Below are positions 16,845 to 25,386 of a stretch of DNA of 64,000 bases, one piece after another; within the stretch, counting starts at the first letter, position 1, and each line of letters opens with the position of its first letter. The stretch lies in NCBI RefSeq assembly GCF_900240975.1, contig NZ_LT968775.1, forward strand, positions 1,426,001-1,490,000. The letters run 5' to 3'. The stretch comes from Mycobacterium sp. 4858. Lineage in GTDB: Bacteria > Actinomycetota > Actinomycetes > Mycobacteriales > Mycobacteriaceae. The notes beneath the pieces were generated by a model. The model saw only the letters and a list, made by a program, of their open reading frames with translations, did not search any database and was not told the origin of the DNA. The position numbers and the translations under genes were made by a program.

Positions 16845-17938
16845 CCGACACCCGCGCCCCGGCGCCCACCACGGCGGCGACCCGCCTCCCCACGCTGGAC
16901 CGGCTGCTGCCGTTATGGATCGGCGCGGCGATGGCCGCCGGCCTGTTGCTCGGCCGAGTCGTTCCGGGCCTCGGTTCGGCCCTGAGCGCCGTTGCCATTC
17001 AGGGCATTTCGCTGCCGATCGCGCTCGGGCTGTTGGTCATGATGTATCCGGTGCTGGCCAAGGTCCGCTACGACCGGCTCGACGAGGTCACCGCCGACCG
17101 GAAGCTGATCGTGTCGTCCGTGTTGCTCAACTGGGTGGTCGGTCCCGCGGTGATGTTCACGTTGGCCTGGTCCCTGCTGGGCGACCTGCCCGAGTACCGC
17201 ACCGGCTTGATCATCGTCGGGCTGGCCCGCTGCATCGCCATGGTCATCATCTGGAACGACCTGGCCTGCGGGGACCGCGAGGCCGCCGCCGTGCTGGTCG
17301 CGCTGAATTCGCTGTTCCAGGTGGTCATGTTCGCCGCGCTGGGCTGGTTCTACCTGTCGGTGCTGCCCGGCTGGCTGGGCCTGCCCCAAACCGGCATCCA
17401 CGTCTCGCCCTGGCAGATCGCCAAGGCCGTGCTCATCTTCCTCGGCATCCCGCTGCTGGCCGGATACCTCTCGCGCCGGCTGGGCGAACGATTCCGGGGC
17501 CGCGACTGGTATGAGACGCGGTTCCTCCCCCGCATCGGGCCGTGGGCCCTGTACGGGCTGCTGTTCACCATCGTGATCCTGTTCGCCCTGCAGGGCCACG
17601 AGATCACTTCCCGGCCATGGGACGTGGCCCGGATCGCCATCCCGCTGCTGGCCTACTTCGCGATCATGTGGGCGGGCGGGTATGCGCTGGGACTCCTGTT
17701 GCGCCTCGGCTACGCCCGCACGACCACCCTGGCGTTCACCGCCGCCGGCAACAACTTCGAACTGGCCATCGCGGTGGCCATCGCGACCTACGGCGTCACG
17801 TCCGGGCAGGCCCTCGCCGGGGTGGTCGGCCCGCTGATCGAGGTGCCCGTCCTGGTCGGGCTGGTCTACGTTTCGCTCGCGCTGCGCCCCCGGCTGTTCC
17901 GGGCCGATTCAACCCAAGGAGCCCCCGATGACCGGTAA
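16841..17938 (+). CDS. acr3: ACR3-family arsenite efflux permease
   Basis: A 365-residue, ten-helix membrane protein that exports As(OH)3 using the proton gradient. The essential cysteine of ACR3 is at residue 131 in LARCIAMVIIWND, and the conserved GNNFELAIAVAIATYG acidic motif lies in the C-terminal half. The length is typical for bacterial ACR3. It is coupled to arsR by ATGA overlap and overlaps arsC by 11 bases. Together they reduce arsenate and then expel arsenite. Confidence 0.93.
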   Translation: MTDTRAPAPTTAATRLPTLDRLLPLWIGAAMAAGLLLGRVVPGLGSALSAVAIQGISLPIALGLLVMMYPVLAKVRYDRLDEVTADRKLIVSSVLLNWVVGPAVMFTLAWSLLGDLPEYRTGLIIVGLARCIAMVIIWNDLACGDREAAAVLVALNSLFQVVMFAALGWFYLSVLPGWLGLPQTGIHVSPWQIAKAVLIFLGIPLLAGYLSRRLGERFRGRDWYETRFLPRIGPWALYGLLFTIVILFALQGHEITSRPWDVARIAIPLLAYFAIMWAGGYALGLLLRLGYARTTTLAFTAAGNNFELAIAVAIATYGVTSGQALAGVVGPLIEVPVLVGLVYVSLALRPRLFRADSTQGAPDDR

Positions 17939-18341
17939 GCCCAGCGTCCTATTCGTCTGCGTGCACAACGCCGGCCGCTCACAGATGGCCGCCGCCTTGC
18001 TGAGCCAGATGTCCGACGATCGCATCGAAGTCCGTTCGGCCGGAACCCAGCCCGCCGACGAGATCAACCCCGTTGCGATCGCCGCCATGGCCGAGCGGGG
18101 CATCGACATCACGGCCGCCAGCCCGAGGGTCCTCACCGGCGACGACGTGCAGACCAGCGACGTGGTGATCACCATGGGCTGCGGCGACACCTGCCCCTAC
18201 TTTCCGGGGGTGTCCTACCGCGACTGGACAGTGCCCGACCCCGCCGGCCAACCGCTGGCCACCGTGCGCGCCATCCGCGACGACATCGCCCAGCGTGTGG
18301 CGGCGTTGATCGCCGAACTCCTGCCCGCCCCCACCCCCTAG
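17928..18341 (+). CDS. arsC: Arsenate reductase ArsC, LMW-phosphatase family
   Basis: A 137-residue cytosolic enzyme reducing As(V) to As(III) for ACR3. Catalytic P-loop C11-VHNAGRSQ, with the redox pair C85 and C89 (MGCGDTCPYF) and the general acid Asp in WTVPDPAG. Three-cysteine architecture is shared by thioredoxin-coupled and actinobacterial mycothiol-coupled ArsC; which donor is used cannot be told from sequence. ATG 17928 has AAGGAG six to seven bases upstream, inside the end of ACR3, indicating coupled translation. Confidence 0.92.
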   Translation: MTGKPSVLFVCVHNAGRSQMAAALLSQMSDDRIEVRSAGTQPADEINPVAIAAMAERGIDITAASPRVLTGDDVQTSDVVITMGCGDTCPYFPGVSYRDWTVPDPAGQPLATVRAIRDDIAQRVAALIAELLPAPTP

Positions 18342-18367
18342 CCCGCACCCGAAAGAAAGGACACCTC

Positions 18368-18775
18368 ATGTCTCGCGTGCAACTCGCCCTCAACGTCGAC
18401 GACCTCGAGGAGGCGATCGCGTTCTACTCCAAGCTGTTCGACACCGCACCGGCCAAGGTCAAACCCGGCTACGCCAACTTCGCGATCGCCGAACCCCCGC
18501 TCAAGCTGGTGCTGCTCGAGAACCCCGGCCACGGCGGCAGCCTCAACCATCTCGGCGTGGAAGTCGGCTCCAGTGAGACCGTGCACGCCGAAATCGCCCG
18601 GCTCGGCGACCGGGGGCTGGTCACCGACGAGCAGCTCGACACCACCTGCTGCTTCGCCACGCAGGACAAGGTGTGGGTCAGCGGTCCCGGCGGGGAACGG
18701 TGGGAGGTCTACACCGTCATCGCCGACTCGGAGACCTTCGGAGACACCGCCGACGAGCCCTGCTGCCAGGCCTAG
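18368..18775 (+). CDS. ArsI/CadI-family glyoxalase-fold protein (C-As lyase or cadmium-induced protein)
   Basis: A 135-residue vicinal-oxygen-chelate protein preceded by AAAGGA at good spacing. The metal triad expected for ArsI is visible as Gln5, His61 (NHLGVEV) and Glu113 (WEVYT). The adjacent cysteines C94-C95 (TTCCFATQD) match the trivalent organoarsenical-binding pair. The C-terminal CCQA adds another cysteine pair. ArsI cleaves the carbon-arsenic bond of methylarsenite. The M. tuberculosis homologue CadI (Rv2641) is known as cadmium- and arsenite-induced. Here it is the last gene of the arsenic operon, suggesting handling of organic as well as inorganic arsenic. Enzyme activity is inferred. 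Confidence 0.85.
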   Translation: MSRVQLALNVDDLEEAIAFYSKLFDTAPAKVKPGYANFAIAEPPLKLVLLENPGHGGSLNHLGVEVGSSETVHAEIARLGDRGLVTDEQLDTTCCFATQDKVWVSGPGGERWEVYTVIADSETFGDTADEPCCQA

Positions 18776-18824
18776 GGGCACCGCCGGGTGGTTGCCCCTC
18801 GGTTCGATTGGGAAGACTGACCGG

Positions 18825-19322
18825 ATGACCAACCCGGGAGAAGACGCGTTCGAGAAACTGGTCGGCCTGCTGAATTACCCGATGTACGTGGTGACCACGC
18901 GGGCCGACGACGTCTCGGCGGGCTGTCTGGTCGGGTTCGCCAGCCAGACCAGCATCCACCCGCCCCGATTCCTGGTCGGCCTGTCCAAGAAGAACCACAC
19001 GTTCCGGGTCGCCACCGAGGCGACTCACCTGGCGGTGCACCTGTTCGACCACGACCACCTCGACGTCGTGGAGCTGTTCGGCAGCCAGACCGGCGACACG
19101 GTCAACAAGTTCGACCGCTGCTCCTGGCACACCGGCCCGGCGGGGGTGCCCATTCTCGACGACGCCGCCGCATGGTTCGTCGGCGAGATTCTCGACAGGT
19201 TCTCGCTGGGCGACCACGTCGGGCACCTGCTCGCGCCGGTGGACGGCCGCCCGCCGGAAGAGCTCGAACGCTGGGTGTCCTTCGGCGACGTCCGCCACCT
19301 GGAACCCGGCCACGAGGCGTAG
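18825..19322 (+). CDS. Flavin reductase-like FMN-binding protein
   Basis: A 165-residue protein with the flavin reductase-like split-barrel fold (PMYVVTTRADDVSAGCLVGFASQTSIHPPRFLVGLSKK, read in pieces). This fold binds FMN or reduces free flavin with NAD(P)H, and in actinobacteria can also bind F420. ATG 18825 follows GGAAG. It ends two bases before the next gene, probably an operon with the RibD-like reductase. The partner monooxygenase, if any, is not obvious in the window. Confidence 0.75.
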   Translation: MTNPGEDAFEKLVGLLNYPMYVVTTRADDVSAGCLVGFASQTSIHPPRFLVGLSKKNHTFRVATEATHLAVHLFDHDHLDVVELFGSQTGDTVNKFDRCSWHTGPAGVPILDDAAAWFVGEILDRFSLGDHVGHLLAPVDGRPPEELERWVSFGDVRHLEPGHEA

Positions 19323-19324
19323 CC

Positions 19325-20017
19325 GTGGCTCCCCGGGTGGGCACCGTCGCCGGCGTCACCGAACTCGCGTCGTTCTACGCCGATCCCCCGCACGGGGTGC
19401 GGGCCAACATGATCTTCAGCGCCGACGGGGCCGCCGCGTTCGGCGGCCGGGCCGGCCCGCTGTCGTGTCCCGCCGATCAGCAGCTGCTGAAAATCCTGCG
19501 CGGCTTCGCCGACGTCGTCCTGGTGGGCGCCGGGACCGCGCGCACCGAGAACTACGGCCCGGTGCGGCTCACCGAGCCGGGGCGGACCGCGCCGCCCCCG
19601 GTCGCGGTGATCAGCCGCAGCGGCCAACTGCCGTCGAGGCTGTTGGCGGACCCCGACCGGCCACCGATCGTGGTGACCTGCGCGCAGGCCGCGGCGGCGC
19701 GCGACCACCCCGGCGACGACGGCGGGCGGCAGGTGCTGCTGGCCGGCGAGGACTCCGTGGACGTGGCGCGCGCCGTCGCGCTGCTGCGCGAGCGGGGCAT
19801 GCACCGCATCCTGTGCGAGGGCGGCCCGACTGTGCTCGACGAGCTGGTGGAGGCCGGCCTGGTCGACGAGATCTGCGTGACGCTGGCCCCCAAGCTCGCG
19901 GCCGGCCAGCCGGTGGGCCACCGCCTGATGCCGTCGCCGTTGCGCACCCCGGTCGCGATGCGCCTCGAACACGCGCTGGTCTTGGAGGACTACCTGTTCC
20001 TGAGGTACCGCCGCTGA
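19325..20017 (+). CDS. RibD C-terminal-type pyrimidine/dihydrofolate reductase-like protein
   Basis: About 230 residues from GTG 19325, directly after the flavin reductase-like gene. It contains only the reductase half of RibD (no cytidine-deaminase domain). Features are NMIFSADGAAA near the N-terminus, LVGAGTARTENYGP for the nucleotide pocket, and ILCEGGPTVLDELVEAGLVDEICVTLAPKL at the C-terminal side. It resembles mycobacterial Rv2671, an NADPH-dependent reductase of the riboflavin/dihydrofolate reductase superfamily. The start is not certain because the frame is open upstream to 19172. The substrate is undetermined. Confidence 0.75.
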   Translation: MAPRVGTVAGVTELASFYADPPHGVRANMIFSADGAAAFGGRAGPLSCPADQQLLKILRGFADVVLVGAGTARTENYGPVRLTEPGRTAPPPVAVISRSGQLPSRLLADPDRPPIVVTCAQAAAARDHPGDDGGRQVLLAGEDSVDVARAVALLRERGMHRILCEGGPTVLDELVEAGLVDEICVTLAPKLAAGQPVGHRLMPSPLRTPVAMRLEHALVLEDYLFLRYRR

Positions 20018-20160
20018 TCCGCTCGAAATGCAGCGAATGCGCTCGCTTCCTATGATGGAAATGCCCGGTTTCACCCTCACATCGAATCGCCTGCGCGGCA
20101 TCGTTTTCAGTCCCTCGCCGTCCACTTTCTCGAGCCACACAGAGGAGGACCATCGGCCAG

Positions 20161-20502
20161 GTGAGCAGCTCAAAAGACGATCACGACTACCGCAACCTGG
20201 CGGTGAACCGGCTGCGGCCCAGCGAACTTCAGTGGGCGCTGAACCATGACTCCGTGCACGGGATCGCGTACGCCTTCAAGAATCCCGTCGCCGTCGCCGA
20301 GTCCATCGACGATCCGGACGACGACCGCCTGACGTACCTGATCCGCGTCCGGCGCGACGACCTGGCCAACGCGCTGGGCAAGATCAACAACTGGATCACC
20401 GAAAACCCCGGCCCCGCCGGGATGCAGGCCTTCGGATTCGTCCGGGCGCTGTCCCGCGAGGGGCTCACCGAACGCAGCGGCGGTGACGACGAACCCCGTT
20501 GA
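20161..20502 (+). CDS. Small conserved-looking hypothetical protein
   Basis: A 113-residue acidic-basic soluble protein from GTG 20161. I do not recognise a domain. It has no signal peptide, membrane helix or cysteine. The C-terminal half (YLIRVRRDDLANALGKINNW) looks like a compact helix-strand fold. AGGAGGA lies 14 or so bases upstream, a bit far, so the exact start may differ. It stands alone, with 143 bases before it and 102 bases before the kinase gene. Confidence 0.55.
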   Translation: MSSSKDDHDYRNLAVNRLRPSELQWALNHDSVHGIAYAFKNPVAVAESIDDPDDDRLTYLIRVRRDDLANALGKINNWITENPGPAGMQAFGFVRALSREGLTERSGGDDEPR

Positions 20503-20604
20503 CTGCGCACCGTCGAATTAGCTGGCTTTCGCTATTCGCCGTGCTTGGCGGCCGGTGAGACCTTAGCCTTATGCCTGCGCACGGTCGGTGGCTGAGGAGT
20601 CGGG

Positions 20605-22380
20605 ATGGGTGACACGACCGCGGATTCGCGGGAGGGCTCGCAGTTCGGTCCGTATCGGCTGCGGCGGCTGGTCGGCCGCGGCGGCATGGGTGACGTCTAC
20701 GAGGCCGAGGACACGGTCCGGGAGCGCATCGTGGCGCTGAAGTTGATGTCGCAGACGCTGTCCAACGACCCCGTCTTCCGCTCCCGCATGCAGCGCGAGG
20801 CGCGCACCGCGGGCCGGCTGCAGGAACCGCACGTCGTCCCGATTCATGATTTCGGCGAGATCGACGGTCAGCTCTATGTCGACATGCGGCTGATCGACGG
20901 CAAGGACCTGGGCACCATGCTGAGCCGGTACGGGCCGCTGTCCCCGCCGCGGGCGGTGGCCATCGTGCGCCAGATCGGCTCGGCGCTCGACGCCGCGCAC
21001 GCCGCCGGGGTGCTGCACCGCGACGTCAAGCCGGAGAACATCCTGGTGAGCGGCGACGACTTCGCCTACCTCGTCGACTTCGGGATCGCCAGCGCCACGT
21101 CCGACGAGAAGCTGACGCAATTCGGCACCACGGTGGGAACCGTCAAGTACATGGCCCCCGAGCGGTTCAGCGACGCCGAGATCACCCATCGGGCCGACAT
21201 CTACGCCCTGGCCTGCGTGCTCTACGAGTGCTTGACCGGATCCCCGCCGTACACCGGCGACCAGGTCAGCGTGATGGGCGCCCACCTGCACCAGGCGATC
21301 CCCCAGCCCAGCGCCGCGCGGCCCGGCATCCCGGCCGCGTTCGACGCGGTGATCGCGCGCGGGATGGCCAAGGATCCCGCGGACCGCTACGCCACCTGCG
21401 GTGACCTGTCCGTGGCCGCCTACGCGGCGCTGGCCGAACCCGACCGGGACCGCGCCACCGACATCTTGCAGCGCAGCCAGGTGGCGCGGATACCGGCCGC
21501 GCTCGCCAGCCAGCAAGCCGCCGGAGTCGCCCAGGCACCCCCGGCGCACGCCCCGGCGTCCGGCCCGATGTGGGCGGCGCCGCCGGCCCCGGTCCCCCAG
21601 CCGACGGGCTGGGCGGGGGCCCCCGCATGGGGATCCGCCGGCCCCGTCGGGGCGCCGCCCTGGGGCCAACCGCCGCGCCCGCGCCGGAAACCGTGGCTGT
21701 GGGTGGGCATCGCCGGCGTCGCCGTGCTGGCCGTCGTGGGTCTGGTCCTCGCCATCGTCCGGCCGTGGGAGTCGTCGTCCCCGACCGCGCCGACCTCGCA
21801 ACCGCCGCCGCCGGACGCCGTCGCGCTGCGGGTGCTCGACGACGGCGTGTACGTGGGCAGCTCGGCGGCGCCGATGACAATCGACATCTTCAACGAACCC
21901 ATCTGCCCGCCGTGCGGCAGTTTCATCCGGTCGAACGCGGGCGACATCGACACCGCGGTCAACAACAAGAAGCTCGCGGTGCGCTACCACCTGCTGGACT
22001 TCCTCGACGACAAGTCGCACAGCAAGAACTACTCGACCCGGGCAGTCGCGGCGTCGTACTGCGTGGCCGCGCAGAACGATCCCAAGCTGTACACCGCTTT
22101 CTATTCGGGCTTGTTCGCCAGCAGCTTCCAGCCGGCCGAGGACGCCGCCGAGGACCGCACCGACGGGGAGCTCGCTTCGCTGGCCAAGTCCGTCGGCGCG
22201 GATGCCGACGTCATGACCTGCATCAAATCCGGTGACGATGTCGGCACGGGAAAGGCGAAGTCCGCCAACGGGTATGCGACGCTGTCGGGGCTGAACGCCA
22301 ATTCCACCCCGTTCGTGTGGGACGGCACCGCGTCGGTGAACTATTCCGACCCGACCTGGCTGACCAAGCTGCTCGGGTGA
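20605..22380 (+). CDS. pknE: PknE-type receptor Ser/Thr kinase with extracytoplasmic DsbA/DsbG-like domain
   Basis: A 591-residue receptor kinase. The cytoplasmic kinase domain is at about 16-275: glycine loop GRGGMG, ATP lysine in VALKLMS, HRDVKPEN catalytic loop, DFGIAS, and an activation loop with several threonines (FGTTVGTVKYMAPE). A proline/alanine-rich juxtamembrane linker and one transmembrane helix (about 365-387) follow. The exported part is a thioredoxin-fold, DSBA-like domain with CPPC at C434-C437, as in M. tuberculosis PknE, where redox or nitric-oxide stress is the proposed signal. It opens a signalling cluster and has a close paralogue at 28745-30301. Confidence 0.9.
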   Translation: MGDTTADSREGSQFGPYRLRRLVGRGGMGDVYEAEDTVRERIVALKLMSQTLSNDPVFRSRMQREARTAGRLQEPHVVPIHDFGEIDGQLYVDMRLIDGKDLGTMLSRYGPLSPPRAVAIVRQIGSALDAAHAAGVLHRDVKPENILVSGDDFAYLVDFGIASATSDEKLTQFGTTVGTVKYMAPERFSDAEITHRADIYALACVLYECLTGSPPYTGDQVSVMGAHLHQAIPQPSAARPGIPAAFDAVIARGMAKDPADRYATCGDLSVAAYAALAEPDRDRATDILQRSQVARIPAALASQQAAGVAQAPPAHAPASGPMWAAPPAPVPQPTGWAGAPAWGSAGPVGAPPWGQPPRPRRKPWLWVGIAGVAVLAVVGLVLAIVRPWESSSPTAPTSQPPPPDAVALRVLDDGVYVGSSAAPMTIDIFNEPICPPCGSFIRSNAGDIDTAVNNKKLAVRYHLLDFLDDKSHSKNYSTRAVAASYCVAAQNDPKLYTAFYSGLFASSFQPAEDAAEDRTDGELASLAKSVGADADVMTCIKSGDDVGTGKAKSANGYATLSGLNANSTPFVWDGTASVNYSDPTWLTKLLG

Positions 22381-22402
22381 TCGCGTCGCGGGAGCCGAAC
22401 CA

Positions 22403-23866
22403 CTACGACCCGAGGGCGGCCAGTGCCCGCCGGGCATCGTCGGCGACCGAGGTGTATACGGCGAGCACGTCGCAAAACCCTTGCTGACTATCGCTTTCGA
22501 CGACCTTGGCGAAGATCGTCGCGCCCGCGACGTCGAGCATGAGGTCGTCGAACGGGGGGATCACCCGTTGCGAGCGGACCCGGACCGCTTCCGCACCGCT
22601 CGCGATCAGCTCGGCGGGAAACGGGTCGCCGATGACCTTGTCCTTGATGACCGCCACACCGATGGATATGGGTGCCGGCAGGCGGGTCAGGGCGCGTTCG
22701 ACGGTGGGTAGCTGGAGGTTGTATTCGCCGGCCAGCCCTCGGACGTCGTGTACCGTGACCGGCTCGGTGATGCCTTTGACACGCACCTGGAACGACGCCA
22801 ACGTGGATGCCACATCACGGATCTCGCGATATGCCCAGTCGGACACCAGGACCTGACCACCGACGGAGTGCGATTCGATTCGGGCGACCAGGTTGACCGT
22901 TTTGCCGATCGCGGTGTACTTCTGCCGCCGCCGTGACCCGATGGTGCCGACGACGGCCTCCCCGGTGTGTACGCCGATGCCGAGCGCGAGTTCGGGAAGC
23001 CCTTCGCGCCGATGGGTGGCGTTGAGGTCATTCATGGCCAGCTGCAGTTCGAGGGCGGCCGCGACGGCGTTCGCGGTGGCGTCGTCGTCGCTGATCGGCG
23101 CGCCGAAGAACACGAGCATCCCGTCTCCGAGGATTTCGTTGATCGTGCCGTTCCGGCGGAACATGACCTCGGTCGCGCGTTCGAGATATCCGTTCAGCAC
23201 CTGCACGACCTGCTCGGGCGGGAGGACTTCGGACAGTCCGGTGAATCCGCGGATGTCAGCCATCAACACGGTCAGCGTGCGGCGTTCACTACCCAGGTGT
23301 CCCTCGGGGCAGGCCAGCAGCTGGGCCTTCACCTCCTCGCACACGTACCGCCCGAAGATCTCCTCGACGCGGCGCTTCTGCTCCACCAGCTCGACGGTGC
23401 GGCGGCGGGCCTCCTCGCCGGCCTGGAGTTCCCGCACGATCGTGACGGCCTTGGCGATGGTGGCTCGGAGGTCCTCCAGGTCAAGCGGCTTCACCTGGAA
23501 ATCGAAGGCGCCGCGCATCATCGCGCCCCGGATGTTCCTGGCGTCGTTGTAGGCGGTGAGCACGATGGTCTTGAGGGGCCGGCGCAGCTTTGCGACTTCG
23601 GCCAGCAATTCAAGCCCGTTCATCGCGGGCATGTTGAGATCGGTGATCAGAACTTCCAGGTCGGGGCTCTCGTCGACCATCTTCAGGGCCTGCAGCGGGT
23701 CCGTGGTGAAGCTGAGGGTGTACTCCCCCCGCTGCAGCTCCTTGCGAAAACGCCCCCGAAAGAGCGCCTGAACGTCCTCTTCGTCGTCGACGACCAACAG
23801 GCGCACCGGTTGTGACTTCTCTGCCAATTCAACCCCCAGCCCGCGGTGCGGTTCGTGCGCCTGCAT
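22403..23866 (-). CDS. Response-regulator receiver fused to class III nucleotidyl cyclase
   Basis: A 487-residue protein. ATG 23866 has AGGAGG at ideal spacing. Residues 20-140 are a receiver domain: acidic pair D28/D29, phospho-acceptor Asp76 and Lys126. A predicted signalling helix (about 150-185) leads to a class III cyclase domain with metal aspartates D204 (MADIRGFT) and D248 (GDG), plus the VN..AR transition-state residues. The purine-selecting lysine position is Glu (E244) and the aspartate position is Thr (T318), so ATP versus GTP use is ambiguous. A C-terminal extension of about 110 residues has no recognised domain. The divergent histidine kinase 283 bases away is the obvious phosphate donor, giving phosphorylation-controlled cyclic nucleotide synthesis (inferred). 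Confidence 0.88.
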   Translation of the reverse strand: MQAHEPHRGLGVELAEKSQPVRLLVVDDEEDVQALFRGRFRKELQRGEYTLSFTTDPLQALKMVDESPDLEVLITDLNMPAMNGLELLAEVAKLRRPLKTIVLTAYNDARNIRGAMMRGAFDFQVKPLDLEDLRATIAKAVTIVRELQAGEEARRRTVELVEQKRRVEEIFGRYVCEEVKAQLLACPEGHLGSERRTLTVLMADIRGFTGLSEVLPPEQVVQVLNGYLERATEVMFRRNGTINEILGDGMLVFFGAPISDDDATANAVAAALELQLAMNDLNATHRREGLPELALGIGVHTGEAVVGTIGSRRRQKYTAIGKTVNLVARIESHSVGGQVLVSDWAYREIRDVASTLASFQVRVKGITEPVTVHDVRGLAGEYNLQLPTVERALTRLPAPISIGVAVIKDKVIGDPFPAELIASGAEAVRVRSQRVIPPFDDLMLDVAGATIFAKVVESDSQQGFCDVLAVYTSVADDARRALAALGS

Positions 23867-24149
23867 CACACCTCCTGGTCCGGGTGTCAAAGGTCCCGCG
23901 TATCGTAACCGAGTCAAAGCATCCGCACATGCGGAATGGCTAACCGCCGCAACACATCTCGAATGTGAACGCTCGGTGTCCGGCAGGCCACGCCGACCCT
24001 CCACCACACCCTTTCTGCGGCAACCGGATTCGCCCCTCAACGTACCGCATCCGGCCACTCGGCGGTCATCAATTCTTCACTTTGTGCCGTGGCCCCCCAG
24101 GCGAAATGTCCTACACTGCGCATGAATAACGCTGACTCGGTGAGGCGAC

Positions 24150-25382
24150 GTGGAACCAGAAACCAGTGTCCCGCAGGTGCGGCGCCCCTGGCCGACCAGG
24201 AGGATTTTCTGGAACCTCGCCGCGGCGATGATCGGTTTCGGTTTGGCCATCGGCGTGTGGGATCCGTTCATCGCCGTGGCGGACGGCGTGCCCGCCGCCC
24301 ATGCGATGCGACCGTTCCCGTTCGCCGTCGCCACGGGCGCCGGCATTCTGGTCGGCCTGGTGAACTTCCTCATCGTCAGCCGCGTCGTCGGCCACCGGTT
24401 ACATGCGGTCTCCACACGGCTGTCGGCGGCCCGCCGGGACATCGCCGACAGCGTGGGAACCGATTCGTGGCAGCCCTTGGCGGACCGTTACGGGTTGCCC
24501 GTCTACAGCCAGGACGACTTCGGCCGGACCGCGGCGTGCTTCAACTATCTGCTGAGTTCCATCGATTGGAGCCGGGCGGCCGAACGCGAACTCCGCCTGA
24601 GCCTGGTCGAACAGGCCAAGCTCGCCGCCCTGGGGACACTCACCGCCGGCGTCGCTCACGAGACGAAGAACCCGCTCAACTTCGTCGTGAATTTCGCCGA
24701 GTTGAACCTCGAGCTGTGCGACGAACTCCGCGAGATCACGACCGGCGACGGTGACGAGCCGGTGTCGGATCTCCTGTCGGATCTCCAGGCGAACTCCACC
24801 AAGATCCTCCACCACGCCGAACGGGCGCTGGCCGTCATGGCGACGATGCTTCAGGTCGGTCGATCGGCTGCCGGCGACGCCCATTCGTGTCGTCTCGACC
24901 AGATCGTCGAGCAGAGCGCCGCGCTCGCCGAGCATTCCTGGAGAGCCGGCCACCAGGGTGCGCGATGCGCGATTCACGTCGAACTCGACGACGCCGACCC
25001 GGTGGTACGCGGCGTCGAAGGCGACCTCGTCCAGGTGATGATCAACCTGGTGATGAACGGGCTCGAGGCCGCCGCTTCGGTCACGGATCGCGTGGGCGAG
25101 GTGCGGGTTTCGGTGCAACACGAGGACGGCTGGGCGACCGTCGTCGTCGCCGACAACGGGCCCGGCATCGATCCGGAAGCACTACCCCACATCTTCGAGC
25201 CGTTTTTCACCACCAAACACGGCAGCGGCGGCACTGGACTCGGGCTGTCGATCAGCAAGAACATCATCGACAACCGTCACCATGGGCAGCTTGATGTCAG
25301 CAGCCAGCCCGGTTCCGGCGCCCGCTTCGTCGTCCGACTTCCGCTGGAGTCCGTGCCCGCGGCGGCCGCGACGCCCGCCTAG
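24150..25382 (+). CDS. Membrane-bound sensor histidine kinase
   Basis: A 410-residue kinase from GTG 24150, with GAGG five bases upstream. Two hydrophobic helices (about 20-40 and 58-78) enclose a short loop, so the sensing part is small or intramembrane. The H box has phospho-acceptor His170 (VAHETKNPLN), the NtrB/ZraS-like subfamily. N box VMINLVMNGLEAA, G1 DNGPGID, F box FEPFFTTK and G2 GGTGLGLS are all intact. There is no separate response regulator next to it; the divergent receiver-cyclase is the likely partner. Its stop lies four bases from the convergent patatin gene. Confidence 0.88.
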   Translation: MEPETSVPQVRRPWPTRRIFWNLAAAMIGFGLAIGVWDPFIAVADGVPAAHAMRPFPFAVATGAGILVGLVNFLIVSRVVGHRLHAVSTRLSAARRDIADSVGTDSWQPLADRYGLPVYSQDDFGRTAACFNYLLSSIDWSRAAERELRLSLVEQAKLAALGTLTAGVAHETKNPLNFVVNFAELNLELCDELREITTGDGDEPVSDLLSDLQANSTKILHHAERALAVMATMLQVGRSAAGDAHSCRLDQIVEQSAALAEHSWRAGHQGARCAIHVELDDADPVVRGVEGDLVQVMINLVMNGLEAAASVTDRVGEVRVSVQHEDGWATVVVADNGPGIDPEALPHIFEPFFTTKHGSGGTGLGLSISKNIIDNRHHGQLDVSSQPGSGARFVVRLPLESVPAAAATPA

Positions 25383-25386
25383 GCCG

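Noticed and set aside
24082-24117. TTGTGC...TACACT as a promoter of the histidine kinase gene
   Set aside because: TACACT is a fair -10, but the only -35-like hexamer is 24 bases away, outside the usual spacing.
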